NCBI GenBank assembly: GCA_963719325.1
Contig: CAVRBW010000012.1
Coordinates: 1-24,756 of the forward strand
DNA from: DATBLE01 sp963719325
GTDB taxonomy: Bacteria > Actinomycetota > Thermoleophilia > Gaiellales > Gaiellaceae
Length of the DNA: 24,756 nucleotides
Direction: 5' to 3'
The stretch's first letter is position 1; every line of letters starts with the position of its first letter. The notes beneath the pieces were generated by a model. It was not told where the DNA came from, made no database searches, and saw only the letters and a program-made list of their open reading frames with translations. Both the position numbers and the translations under genes were made by a program. Below are positions 15,330-22,649 of the stretch, piece by piece.

Positions 15330-15968
15330 ATGAGCTCAGAGCCCGGCCTGCGTGAGCGCAAGAAAGAGCGAACGCGATCGCTGATCGCGGACGCGGCCCA
15401 TCGCCTCTTCGTCGAGCGGGGCTTCGAGGAGGTGACGGTGGCCGAGGTCGCGCGCGCGGCCGACGTCTCCGAGGGCACCGTCTTCAACTACTTCCCCACC
15501 AAGGAGGACCTCTTCTACGGCCGCATGGAGGCCTTCGAGGCGGCTCTGGTCGAAGCAGTGCGCCAACGTCCCGCCGGCGAGTCCGTCGCGGCCGCCTTTC
15601 GCCGGTTCGTACTGGATCGCTCCGGGCGCCTCGAGGCCGAGGAGGTCGCGGACGTCATCGAGACTGCAGCGCACCTGATCAGCGGCAGCCCGGCGCTGCT
15701 CGCGCGCGAGCGCGAGATCGTCGCCGAGTACACGGACTCGCTCGCCTCGCTCATCGAAGAAGAGCAGGGCAGCCGTCGGAACCCTGTCGAGGCGTGGGTG
15801 GTCGCGAATGCGTTGATGGGCGTCCAGCGCGCGCTCGTCGTCGAGGTCAGACGGAGCGTGCTCGAGGGGCGACGCGGCTCCAAGCTCGCCGCCTCGACGA
15901 GAGCGCAGGCGAAGCGCGCCTTCGAGCGACTGGATCGTGGCCTGCGCGAGCGTGCGGATGTCTCTTGA
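15330..15968 (+). CDS. TetR family transcriptional repressor
   Basis: 212 residues. The N-terminal helix-turn-helix spans about 13-65: RTRSLIADAAHRLFVERGFEEVT, then VARAADVSEGTVFNYFPTKEDLF, the typical TetR pattern with recognition helix and the FNYFPTKEDL signature. The rest is an all-helical ligand domain with no specific family signature. ATG 15330 follows TAGAAT by six bases. It is divergent from the MFS exporter and most likely represses both genes through the site at 15276-15292. The ligand is unknown. Confidence 0.92.
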   Translation: MSSEPGLRERKKERTRSLIADAAHRLFVERGFEEVTVAEVARAADVSEGTVFNYFPTKEDLFYGRMEAFEAALVEAVRQRPAGESVAAAFRRFVLDRSGRLEAEEVADVIETAAHLISGSPALLAREREIVAEYTDSLASLIEEEQGSRRNPVEAWVVANALMGVQRALVVEVRRSVLEGRRGSKLAASTRAQAKRAFERLDRGLRERADVS

Positions 15969-16062
15969 GCGCACCTACGGCGGTCTGAAAACGCTAAGGC
16001 GTGCGCCACACCGGTCGCGCATACCTGCGATGGTGGTGGCATCCAACAACAGAGGAGCAGTC

Positions 16063-16323
16063 ATGGCCGTACTCATCCGGCACCGTGCCGCGGGAATGAC
16101 CCCGGCGCAGTACGACGAGATCTCACCTCGGCTGGTCGAGAAGCTGAAGACTCAGCCGGGCTTCATTCTCCACGTCGCCTTCACGGACAACGGAGTGTTC
16201 ACCGTCTCTGAGATCTGGGAGAGTCAGGAGCAGCACGACCGCTGGTTCGACGAAAACGTCAAGCCGAACGTCCCGGGCGTCGACCAGGAGGTCGTCGACC
16301 TCCACGCCGTTCACACGCCCTGA
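16063..16323 (+). CDS. Small ABM-domain-like (dimeric alpha/beta barrel) protein
   Basis: 86 residues with the pattern of antibiotic-biosynthesis-monooxygenase-like dimeric alpha/beta barrels: MAVLIRHRAAGMTPAQYDEI, KTQPGFILHVAF, then FTVSEIWESQEQHDRWFDENVKP. Such proteins include monooxygenases, haem degraders and many of unknown role. No catalytic set can be assigned. ATG 16063 is preceded by AGAGGAGC at 16051-16058, a good ribosome site, and the frame upstream of it is not conserved-looking. The 94-bp gap after TetR suggests its own promoter. A strong hairpin follows at 16371-16406. Confidence 0.78.
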   Translation: MAVLIRHRAAGMTPAQYDEISPRLVEKLKTQPGFILHVAFTDNGVFTVSEIWESQEQHDRWFDENVKPNVPGVDQEVVDLHAVHTP

Positions 16324-16370
16324 GGCTGCGAACGACTGCGACGAAGTAGACAAGCTCTCGGCCATGTTCG

Positions 16371-16406
16371 ACGAGCGGGCGGTTCGGTGACGAGCCGCCC
16401 GCTCGT
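16371..16406 (+). terminator. 16-bp stem hairpin after the ABM-domain gene
   Basis: Stem 16371-16386 pairs with 16391-16406 around the loop GTGA; the only non-Watson-Crick pair (T16383 with G16394) is a wobble in RNA. It lies 48 bp after the TGA. There is no clear U-tract, as is usual in such GC-rich DNA. The remaining bases of 16324-16550 show nothing else recognisable. Confidence 0.6.
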
Positions 16407-16550
16407 GCCTTGTCGCAGGCTGCGGAAATGCGACCAAGCCAACCGTTGTTGGTCGAGCGCGAGACGGTACTCGGGCGACAGCCGCTTGACGTGCCGAGTA
16501 TGGCGCCGGAGCTCGCTGAAGCGGGACGCCCGTCGTGGCATGCTCAGCCG

Positions 16551-17018
16551 GTGCATTCGGCAGACCGGTACCGCACACGCACGATCGGGCCTCTCGGGAT
16601 CGAAGCTCGAGACGGCTGGCGGATCAAGGTCTACGGGATCGCCTACGACCGGAAGGCCCCGCGGAGCGATCTCGTCGACGCCGCCACTGCGGTGGCCTTC
16701 GAGTTGCTGCCCGAGCCTGCCGAGAGCGAGACCCGGTATGCCGTCGGCTTCCTCGGCGTCCACGACGGCCGCGGCGAGAACTTCGTGTTCGTCGACTGGT
16801 GGGAGCACGAAAACGAGCTCCACCACCACGTCTTCTTCTCCCCCTCAGCCGAGCCGGCTGGGCTGAGGCCGGCAGTCGACGGCGACCCGATCGCATGCGT
16901 GTGGGACCTGGCGGTCGTCGCCCACGAACGGGATGCCTGGGTCCGCCACGTGCTCGCGAGCGAGGCCGGGCCCGATTTCGACGCCTACCTCGCCGACCAG
17001 CTGAGCGGCCACCTTTAG
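16551..17018 (+). CDS. Conserved-looking protein of unknown function
   Basis: 155 residues, not recognised with certainty. It reads as a compact soluble alpha/beta protein with many acidic and aromatic residues: IKVYGIAYDRKAP, then YAVGFLGVHDGRGENFVFVDWWEHENELHHHVFF with a Glu-His-rich segment, and IACVWDLAVVAHERDAWV. No signal peptide or membrane helix is seen. GTG 16551 was chosen because CATGCT, a weak -10-like hexamer, lies six bases upstream, as at other genes here; ATG 16500 is an alternative. It ends 23 bp from the convergent FAD oxidoreductase gene. The coding frame is supported by length and composition; the function is unknown. Confidence 0.7.
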   Translation: MHSADRYRTRTIGPLGIEARDGWRIKVYGIAYDRKAPRSDLVDAATAVAFELLPEPAESETRYAVGFLGVHDGRGENFVFVDWWEHENELHHHVFFSPSAEPAGLRPAVDGDPIACVWDLAVVAHERDAWVRHVLASEAGPDFDAYLADQLSGHL

Positions 17019-17041
17019 CGCACCCGCTGCGGATCGGCGGG

Positions 17042-18421
17042 TCAGGCGGGCGGGATCGAGTGGTTGCCCCGGATCACGTTCCCTGGGTCGTACTGCGCCT
17101 TGACCTGTCGGAGTCGCGCGTAGTCGCTCTCCGCGAACAGCTCGCTCGGATCGGCCTGCCGTTCGGTGAAGTTGAGAAACGACCGACCGGCACTCCATGG
17201 GCCCAGCTCGTCCTGCAGCTTCGCCGCGTGCGCCTCGGCAGCCGCCTTCATTTCGGCACTCATGGCGGCCCCGACCGCGTAGAGCGCGAACCCCGCGTCG
17301 ATCGCCGCGAGCGCCCCGTTCGCAGACGACGCCTCCGCGAGCGCGCCCCCGAGATGTCGCACCTCCACCGAGAGGAGCGGTGAGCCGGAACCGGCACCCG
17401 CAACGGCGAGAAGCGCATCGACCGCCTCCGGCGGAAGCTCGGCGAGGAGCGCCCCGTCGCCTGCGCCCGGCACAGGCTCGGGCGGGTCCATGTGCAGCTC
17501 GCCGAGGCCTGGTACGGGGATCGTCGCGAACGTGTCCGTCTCCGGGTCAAGGGCACGTAGCGACCGAAGCAGCTCGGCGCCCTCGCTCTCGGGGCCGTCG
17601 TAGGCCGCTTCCACGACGACGAACGAGCGCCCGCGGAGATGCTCCGGCAGAGCCGGAACCGGCGGGAACTGCAGGAGACGGCCGAGCGAGGTGAACGCGT
17701 CCGGCGCGTCGGCGACGACCTCACGCCAGGCATGCAGGACGTCGCCGGCCCTCTCGATGGGCCAGAAGAGCGCGCCGGCATAGACCTCCGCGATCGGGTA
17801 GAGGGAGAACTCGAGTGCGGTCACGATCGCGAAGCTGCCGCCCCCTCCGCGCAGGGCCCAGAAGAGGTCGGGCTCGCTCGCAGCGTCGGCACGAACGCTC
17901 GTACCGTCGGCGGTCACCGCATCGACCGCGACCACGCTGTTGCAGGCGAACCCGTAGCGCCGTGCGAGCCAGCCGATACCGCCGCCGAGCGTGTAGCCGA
18001 CGACGCCGACGTCCTTGGCCGAGCCGGCGAGGCCCGCGAGCCCGTGCTCGGCCGCGAGCGGGACCACGTCGCCCCAGACGGTGCCGGCGCCCACCCGGGC
18101 CCGTCGCGCCTCGGCGTCGATCTCGACACCTCGCATCCGCGAGGTCTTGACGAGGATCGTTCCGTCGAGTGGGCCGAGCGGCGCTGCGCTGTGGCCCGTC
18201 CCCTGTGCCGCGACCCGGAGCCCGAGGCCGCCGGCGAACTCCGCCACCGCCGACACGTCCGCGGCCGACTCGGGAAGCGCAACCGCTACCGGGCGCTGAT
18301 CGACCGCGAGGTTCCAGGCCTGGCGCGCGCCATCCCACCCGTCGTCGCCGGGCAGCACGATCTCCCCGGCGAACCGTTCGCGGAGATCCCTCACGTCCAC
18401 ATTGGAAAGCTGGTTGCTCAT
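17042..18421 (-). CDS. FAD-linked oxidoreductase, berberine bridge enzyme-like
   Basis: 459-residue vanillyl-alcohol-oxidase superfamily protein. The PCMH-type FAD domain has VALPESAADV (about 47-56) and AAQGTGHSA with His77, the residue that binds FAD covalently in this family. GVVGYTLGGGIGWLARRYG (139-157) is the pyrophosphate region. The C-terminal BBE segment reads YDPGNVIRGNHSIPP. At the position of the second covalent Cys found in bicovalent members there is Ala135, so one covalent link is expected. Relatives oxidise sugars, alkaloids or polyketides; the substrate here is unknown. AAGGAG lies five bases before ATG 18421, a normal ribosome site. No export signal is seen. Confidence 0.9.
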   Translation of the reverse strand: MSNQLSNVDVRDLRERFAGEIVLPGDDGWDGARQAWNLAVDQRPVAVALPESAADVSAVAEFAGGLGLRVAAQGTGHSAAPLGPLDGTILVKTSRMRGVEIDAEARRARVGAGTVWGDVVPLAAEHGLAGLAGSAKDVGVVGYTLGGGIGWLARRYGFACNSVVAVDAVTADGTSVRADAASEPDLFWALRGGGGSFAIVTALEFSLYPIAEVYAGALFWPIERAGDVLHAWREVVADAPDAFTSLGRLLQFPPVPALPEHLRGRSFVVVEAAYDGPESEGAELLRSLRALDPETDTFATIPVPGLGELHMDPPEPVPGAGDGALLAELPPEAVDALLAVAGAGSGSPLLSVEVRHLGGALAEASSANGALAAIDAGFALYAVGAAMSAEMKAAAEAHAAKLQDELGPWSAGRSFLNFTERQADPSELFAESDYARLRQVKAQYDPGNVIRGNHSIPPA

Positions 18422-18502
18422 TGCGCTCCTTTCTCTCATCTATCACAAGGTCCAAGACGAGGCCGGCGCCGGCCGTGTGAAAGAGCCAGCTCCTGCTTGA
18501 CT

Positions 18503-18535
18503 CTTACACAACCGGCACACTCTGTTGTGTAAGCT
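18503..18535 (+). promoter_or_regulatory. vapBC operator and promoter
   Basis: Perfect inverted repeat CTTACACAAC (18503-18512) and GTTGTGTAAG (18524-18533) with an 11-base spacer. It overlaps the -10-like hexamer TAAGCT (18530-18535), which lies six bases before the vapB ATG. The arrangement fits autorepression by a VapB ribbon-helix-helix dimer, alone or with VapC. Confidence 0.65.
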
Positions 18536-18541
18536 CATGCT

Positions 18542-18754
18542 ATGAAACGGTTGCAGATCATGATCGAGGAAGAGATCGACGACGCGTTGGAGAAGCGAGC
18601 CTTCCTGGAGAAGACGTCTAAGAGCGCGCTGGTCCGGCGCTTCGTGCGCAAAGGTCTTGGCCCGATCCCGCCGTTCGGCGAGGACCCGCTCGACAGGATG
18701 ATCGGCGTCGACAGCTTCGAGCCGACGCCGGTCGACGACGTCGTCTACGGGTGA
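18542..18754 (+). CDS. vapB: VapB-type antitoxin
   Basis: 70 residues. The N-terminal half (MKRLQIMIEEEIDDALEKRAFLE, then SKSALVRRFVRKGL) fits a ribbon-helix-helix DNA-binding domain: a short beta strand followed by two helices. The acidic C-terminal tail (GVDSFEPTPVDDVVYG) is what would wrap the toxin. It neutralises the PIN-domain toxin encoded immediately downstream and should repress the operon through the inverted repeat just upstream. Its TGA overlaps the toxin's GTG start as GTGA, so the two are translationally coupled. ATG 18542 follows TAAGCT by six bases, suggesting a leaderless transcript. Confidence 0.85.
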   Translation: MKRLQIMIEEEIDDALEKRAFLEKTSKSALVRRFVRKGLGPIPPFGEDPLDRMIGVDSFEPTPVDDVVYG

Positions 18755-19161
18755 TCTTCGTTGACTCGTCTTTCTGGATCGCGCTGCGCAATGCAGACGA
18801 TCTGCATCACGGCGAGGCACGTGACCTGTGGGTGACCCACCGCGCGGGAGAGATCGTCACGACGAATCACGTCCGCGGAGAGACCTGGACATTCCTCCAG
18901 CGACGAGTGGGCCGGCACTCTGCCCTCGACTTCCTCGACAGCCTTCGCAAGACCGTTCTCGCGCGAGTCGAGTTCGTTGCGGAAGACCGCGAAGCCGAGG
19001 CCTGGCGCTGGCTGCGCCGTCATGACGAGCGCGAGTACTCGTTCGTCGACGCAACCAGCTTCGCGGTCATGCGCTCGCTGAGGATCCGAGAAGCGCTCGC
19101 GTTCGACGGCGATTTCTCCGCCGCAGGGTTCGTCGAGCTGCGCGGCTCCGCGGCGACCTAG
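18751..19161 (+). CDS. vapC: VapC-type PIN-domain ribonuclease toxin
   Basis: 136-residue PIN domain with all expected acidic residues: Asp5 in FVDSSF, Glu44 in HVRGETW, Asp100 in SFVDATSF, and Asp119/Asp121 in AFDGDF, followed by the usual short C-terminal strand (AAGFVEL). PIN toxins are magnesium-dependent endoribonucleases that cleave tRNA, rRNA or mRNA; the target is not predictable. The module looks intact and functional. The start is GTG 18751, overlapping the antitoxin stop. Its TAG stop overlaps the stop of the convergent DrrB-like gene (CTAG at 19158-19161). Confidence 0.9.
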   Translation: MIFVDSSFWIALRNADDLHHGEARDLWVTHRAGEIVTTNHVRGETWTFLQRRVGRHSALDFLDSLRKTVLARVEFVAEDREAEAWRWLRRHDEREYSFVDATSFAVMRSLRIREALAFDGDFSAAGFVELRGSAAT

Positions 19162-19913
19162 AGGGAGCGCCGGTAGCGCCAGACCGCGAGCGGCACGAAC
19201 ACGAGCAGGATGCCCGCGACCCAGGCGAGGCACTGGAGGACGTCCGATGTCGCCGGCGTGCCGAGCGTCAGTGCGCGCGCGGCGGAGGCGGTCACCGAGA
19301 CAGGCTGGTGATCCGCGAACGGCTGCAGCCACCCGGGCATCGTGTTGACCGGAACGAACGCAGAGGAGGCGAACACGAGGGGCGCCATCACCGGGAAGGC
19401 GGCGGCCTGGGCGGATTCCGGGTTGCGGAGGAACAGGCCCAGGGTCGCGAACACCCAGCAGAGCGAGTACCCGAACAGCAGCACGAGGAGCATCGCGAAG
19501 ACGAACTTGGCGGCGTTCGCGTGCAGGCGGTAGCCGACGAGGAAGCCGACGCCGCTCATCAGGGCAACGACGAACACGTTGCGACCGAGGTCGGCGAGCG
19601 TCCGGCCCATCAGCACCGCCGAGCGCGCCATCGGCAGCGAGAGGAAGCGCTCGAGCAACCCGCTCTGCACGTCTGAGGCCAGCCCGATCGCGGTCGCGAT
19701 CGCGCCGAAGACCGACGTCTGGACGAAGATCCCGGGCATCAGGTAGTCGACGTAGTCGACCCCGGGAACGCGGATCGCGCCGCCGAACACGTAGCGGAAC
19801 ATGAGCACGAAGACGACCGGCTGGATCGTCGAGAAGACGAGCAGCTGCGGGACGCGCCTGTAGGTGATGAGGCCACGCCACGCGATCGCCAGGGAGTCCG
19901 AGACCGCGGTCAT
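19158..19913 (-). CDS. DrrB-like ABC-2 transporter permease
   Basis: 251-residue membrane protein with six hydrophobic segments. The daunorubicin-resistance (DrrB) type pattern is clear: QPVVFVLMFRYVFGGAI in the first helix region, DYLMPGIFVQTSVFG in the second, ERFLSLPMARSAVLMGRTLAD as the ABC-2 coupling motif, and FASSAFVPVNTMPGWLQPFADHQPVSV before the last helix. It would export a hydrophobic compound together with the ATPase encoded just upstream. The ATPase stop overlaps its ATG as ATGA (19910-19913), indicating coupled translation. The compound is unknown. Confidence 0.9.
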   Translation of the reverse strand: MTAVSDSLAIAWRGLITYRRVPQLLVFSTIQPVVFVLMFRYVFGGAIRVPGVDYVDYLMPGIFVQTSVFGAIATAIGLASDVQSGLLERFLSLPMARSAVLMGRTLADLGRNVFVVALMSGVGFLVGYRLHANAAKFVFAMLLVLLFGYSLCWVFATLGLFLRNPESAQAAAFPVMAPLVFASSAFVPVNTMPGWLQPFADHQPVSVTASAARALTLGTPATSDVLQCLAWVAGILLVFVPLAVWRYRRSL

Positions 19914-20892
19914 GCCGCCGCCTCCTGCTCCTGCGGCGCGTCCGGCGTCGCTGCACGCTCCGCACGGTGGCCCGTGAGCGCGAGGAAGACGTCGTCGAGG
20001 CTGGGCTCGCGGACGGTGAGCGTGCCCGGAACGACTCCGCCTCCGTCGAGCGCTCTCAGCGCCTCGATCACAACGCGGGCCCCGTCCTCGACCGTCAGAT
20101 GGAGAATCGAGCCCTCCAGCTCGATCGAGCCGAGCTGGCCGGGGATCAGCGAGCCGGGCACGCTCCGCAGTTGCGCAGGTCGGCGAAGCCGAGCTCGATC
20201 ACCGTACTTCCGAGCCGAGCCTTGAGCCGGGCCGGAGCGTCGTTGGCGATCACACGCCCCTCGTCGACCACGGCCACCTGGGCGGCAAGCCGATCGGCCT
20301 CCTCCAAGTACTGGGTCGTGAGAACGACGGTGGTGCCGTCGGCGACCAGCTCCTCGATCATCCGCCAGACCTCGTTGCGGCTGTGCGGATCGAGGCCCGT
20401 CGTCGGCTCGTCGAGGAACAGCAGCGCCGGCCGGTTGACGAGCGCGGCCGCGAGGTCGATTCGCCGGCGCATCCCGCCCGAATAGGTGCGCACGGGCCGG
20501 TCGGCCGCCTCGGCGAGCTCGAATCGCCCGAGCAGCTCCGCAGCCCGCGGAGCGATCTCGCGACGAGGCAGGTGCACCAGCCGTCCGATCAGGCGCAGGT
20601 TCTCTCGACCGGTCAGGTTGCCGTCGACGGCCGCGTACTGGCCGGCGAGCCCGATCGCGCGCCGCACCGCCTTCGCCTCGTGCACGACGTCGTGGCCGAG
20701 CACCTCGGCGCGGCCGCCGTCGGGCGGCAGCACGGTCGCGAGCACGCGAATCGCGGTCGTCTTGCCGGCGCCGTTCGGGCCGAGCAGGCCGAAGACCGCG
20801 CCGGCCGGCACCTCGAGGTCGATGCCGGCCAGCGCGGTGACGGCGCCAAACCGTTTGACCAGCCCCTCGACTCGGATCGCCGGCTCGGCCAC
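19910..20892 (-). pseudogene. DrrA-like ABC transporter ATPase, frameshifted near the C-terminus
   Basis: From GTG 20892 the frame encodes a complete nucleotide-binding domain of the DrrA type: Walker A GPNGAGKT at 38-45, AGQYAAVDGNLTGRENL, the signature TYSGGMRRRIDLAAAL, Walker B LFLDEPTTGLDP and TTQYLEEADRLA. At LGFADLRN (about 20165-20200) the frame runs to a stop at 20146, while the neighbouring frame continues with SLIPGQLGSIELEGSILHL and the typical DrrA tail REPSLDDVFLALTG. One missing base explains this. Restored length is about 327 residues. In ATPases of this type the C-terminal domain helps couple to DrrB, so a real frameshift could disable export. PadR ends 5 bp upstream. Confidence 0.83.
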
Positions 20893-20897
20893 GCCCG

Positions 20898-21347
20898 TTA
20901 TGTCTCGGTGTCCGGCGCCGGCTCGTCCTCCGCCAGCAGCGCGTAGAGGCCACGCCGCGCATTCGCGAGCAGCTTCCGCGCCTCGCCGATCTGCGCGTTG
21001 CTGCCGATGTGGCCGATCTGAGCGACGGCCATCATCAGCTGGCGAGTCTCGATCGCCAGGGAGGCGACATCGTCGTCGACAGAGCCGCTCATCTCGTCCC
21101 ACGGCGCAGCGAGGTCGTCGCGGCGCTGCTCGACGTACGTGCGCCCGGCGTCGGTCAGGACGAACGTTCGCCGGCCGTCGTGCTCCTCGGTTCGCACCAG
21201 CCCTTCGTCCTCGAGCTGCGCCAGGGCGGGGTACACGGAGCGGGGCACGCGCCACGCGACGACGCCGAACGCTCCTTCGATCTCCTGCATGACCTGGTAG
21301 CCGTTCCGCGGCTCCTCGGCGAGGAGCAGCAGCGCTGCGGCGCGCAC
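20898..21347 (-). CDS. PadR family transcriptional regulator
   Basis: 149 residues from GTG 21347. The winged-helix pattern of PadR is present: RAAALLLLAEEPRNGYQVMQEIE, then RVPRSVYPALAQLEDEGLVRTEEHDGRRTFVLTDAGR, followed by a helical dimerisation tail. It probably represses the drrAB-like operon of which it is the first gene. The start is uncertain. The same frame reads back as RPRARRNE before a stop at about 21393, similar to the basic N-terminus common in this family, but contains no start codon. An ATG at 21396 with GAGGG upstream is in another frame. The N-terminus may therefore be damaged by a further indel. Confidence 0.82.
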   Translation of the reverse strand: MRAAALLLLAEEPRNGYQVMQEIEGAFGVVAWRVPRSVYPALAQLEDEGLVRTEEHDGRRTFVLTDAGRTYVEQRRDDLAAPWDEMSGSVDDDVASLAIETRQLMMAVAQIGHIGSNAQIGEARKLLANARRGLYALLAEDEPAPDTET

Positions 21348-21420
21348 CTCGTTGCGACGCGCACGTGGACGCGGCGAAAGCGGCCAACGGCGTCATGGCG
21401 CCCTCGCGCGCCCCACTCGC

Positions 21421-21433
21421 ATTCGTGACGAAT
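21421..21433. promoter_or_regulatory. Inverted repeat upstream of padR-drrAB
   Basis: ATTCGT-G-ACGAAT is a perfect 6+1+6 inverted repeat 74 bp upstream of the PadR start, in an otherwise GC-rich gap. It is a candidate operator for the PadR protein. No other support. Confidence 0.35.
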
Positions 21434-21485
21434 CGAGCGGGAGTGCCACGGCGCCGGCTCGTGATACCCGTTGCCGCGAAGACCC

Positions 21486-21659
21486 ATGAGAATCCTCGGG
21501 TAGCTCCGCTGCCGCGACCAGCTCGTCGGCCTCGCCTGAGCTCCTCCCTGCAGATCGCCTCGCCACTGCTCGACGCGCCGGATCACGAAGCAGGCCGCAC
21601 CGTGCCGCCTCGTGCTCGGCCGTCGGAACACCTCTTCGACTGGTCGTCTCTCTTCCCTG
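21486..21659 (+). pseudogene. Remnant of a Phd/YefM-type antitoxin
   Basis: Starting at ATG 21486 the reading gives MRILG, a stop codon, then RDQLVGLA, another stop, and RRITKQAAPCRLVLG. These pieces resemble the start of Phd antitoxins (a short strand, RDQL-like helix) and their RITKHGRPVARLVP-like segment, with in-frame stops and substitutions. It lies directly before a VapC remnant, which supports the reading. No functional antitoxin can be made. Confidence 0.45.
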
Positions 21660-22026
21660 ACCACGCTCGTCCTCGACAGCACACGTCCTCCACTGGTGTT
21701 CGCCGAGCCGAGTCGGTCATCACCGAAAGCAATGCGAATGCGAGAGCTCCGTCGCCGCGATCAGCTGGTTCGAGCTCCCGGCGCACGAACGCATTCTCGT
21801 CACGATCCCCATCCGGTCCTGGCTCGAACGACTCGCCGGCCAGGTCCGAACGATGCCGCTCACGCCTGGGATCGCAGAGACCGCCGTCTCGCTTCCCACG
21901 TCCTTCCCCGGCGACCCTGCCGACCGCCTGATCTACGCGACTGCGATCGAGCACGGCTGGCGACTCGTCACGAAGGACGGCAGGTTGCGCGCGCATCGCC
22001 ATCCCCGGCCCTTGACGCTGTGGTAG
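21657..22026 (+). pseudogene. Degraded VapC-type PIN-domain toxin
   Basis: Fragments of a PIN toxin of the Phd-associated type appear in alternating frames. LTTLVLD starts at 21657; THVLHW follows only after a one-base shift; AEPSRSSPKAMR returns to the first frame. After another shift near 21745 the frame AAISWFEL, AHERILVTIPIRSWLERL, LTPGIAETAVSLP and PADRLIYATAIEHGWRLVTKDGRLRAH runs to TAG at 22024-22026. At least three indels and a short internal deletion are needed to restore it, so this is a true pseudogene. Key acidic residues survive in pieces (Asp of VLD, Glu of WFEL, Asp of PADRLIYA, Asp of TKD). It overlaps the start of the YdeI-family gene. Confidence 0.75.
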
Positions 22027-22616
22027 GCGATGAGCTGATCGTCGGCGACGCCGCCGCGTGGCGCGCCTGGCTTGCCGCTCATCACGGCGAGGTGGACGGC
22101 GTCTGGCTCGTGCTCGCGAAGAAGGGGACGACCGAGCCGACGACCGTCACCCATGACCAGGCCCTCGAGGAGGCACTGTGCTTCGGCTGGATCGACGGCC
22201 AGGCACGCGGCCGCGACGCCGCCACCTCCCTGCAGCGCTTCACGCCCCGACGGCGGCGCAGCTCCTGGTCGAAACGGAACGTCGGCATCGCGGAGCGGCT
22301 GATCGCCGAGGGCCGCATGCAGCCCGCCGGTATCGCCGAAGTCGAGCGTGCGAAGACGGACGGGCGCTGGGAGGCGGCCTACGCAGGGCCTGCGACGATC
22401 GAGGTGCCACCCGACCTGGCTGCGGCGCTGGCCGCCGAGCCGAGGGCGCAGGCCATGTTCGAGATCCTCACGAGCCAGAACCGCTATTCCGTGCTGTACC
22501 GCGTCACGACCGCGAAGCGCGCCGAGACGCGCGCGCGGCGGATCGAGCAGTTCGTCGCGATGCTCGCGCGAGGCGAGACGCCGTATCCACAGAAGCGAGG
22601 GCAGGGACAGCCGTAG
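22020..22616 (+). CDS. YdeI/OmpD-associated family protein
   Basis: 198 residues with strong family features: WRAWLAAHHGEVDGVWLVLAKKG, THDQALEEALCFGWIDGQ, RFTPRRRRSSWSKRNV, and the C-terminal FEILTSQNRYSVLYRVTTAKRAETRARRIEQFV. Proteins of this family have been linked to bacteriocin or peptide stress protection, but the molecular role is not known. GTG 22020 is the first in-frame start that fits the family's N-terminus; it overlaps the end of the VapC remnant, so its original promoter may have been read through that module. No ribosome site is obvious. Confidence in the family is high, in the start low. Confidence 0.87.
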   Translation: MVGDELIVGDAAAWRAWLAAHHGEVDGVWLVLAKKGTTEPTTVTHDQALEEALCFGWIDGQARGRDAATSLQRFTPRRRRSSWSKRNVGIAERLIAEGRMQPAGIAEVERAKTDGRWEAAYAGPATIEVPPDLAAALAAEPRAQAMFEILTSQNRYSVLYRVTTAKRAETRARRIEQFVAMLARGETPYPQKRGQGQP

Positions 22617-22628
22617 GACCGTCCCTGC
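22601..22628. terminator. Hairpin between convergent genes
   Basis: GCAGGGAC (22601-22608) pairs with GTCCCTGC (22621-22628) around a 12-base loop containing the YdeI-family stop codon. It sits between this gene and the convergent DUF1996 gene and could act in both directions. A modest stem without a U-tract. Confidence 0.35.
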
Positions 22629-22649
22629 TGCTCTCGCTTCAGCCTCTCT

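Noticed and set aside
18461..18474. GGCCGGCGCCGGCC palindrome upstream of the FAD oxidoreductase gene
   Set aside because: A pure G/C palindrome is expected by chance in this DNA, and it has no consistent position relative to a promoter or gene end.
7250..20200. Programmed ribosomal frameshifting as the explanation of the three broken frames
   Set aside because: No slippery heptamer, A/T homopolymer or nearby structured element is evident at the sites, and such recoding is not typical of these families.
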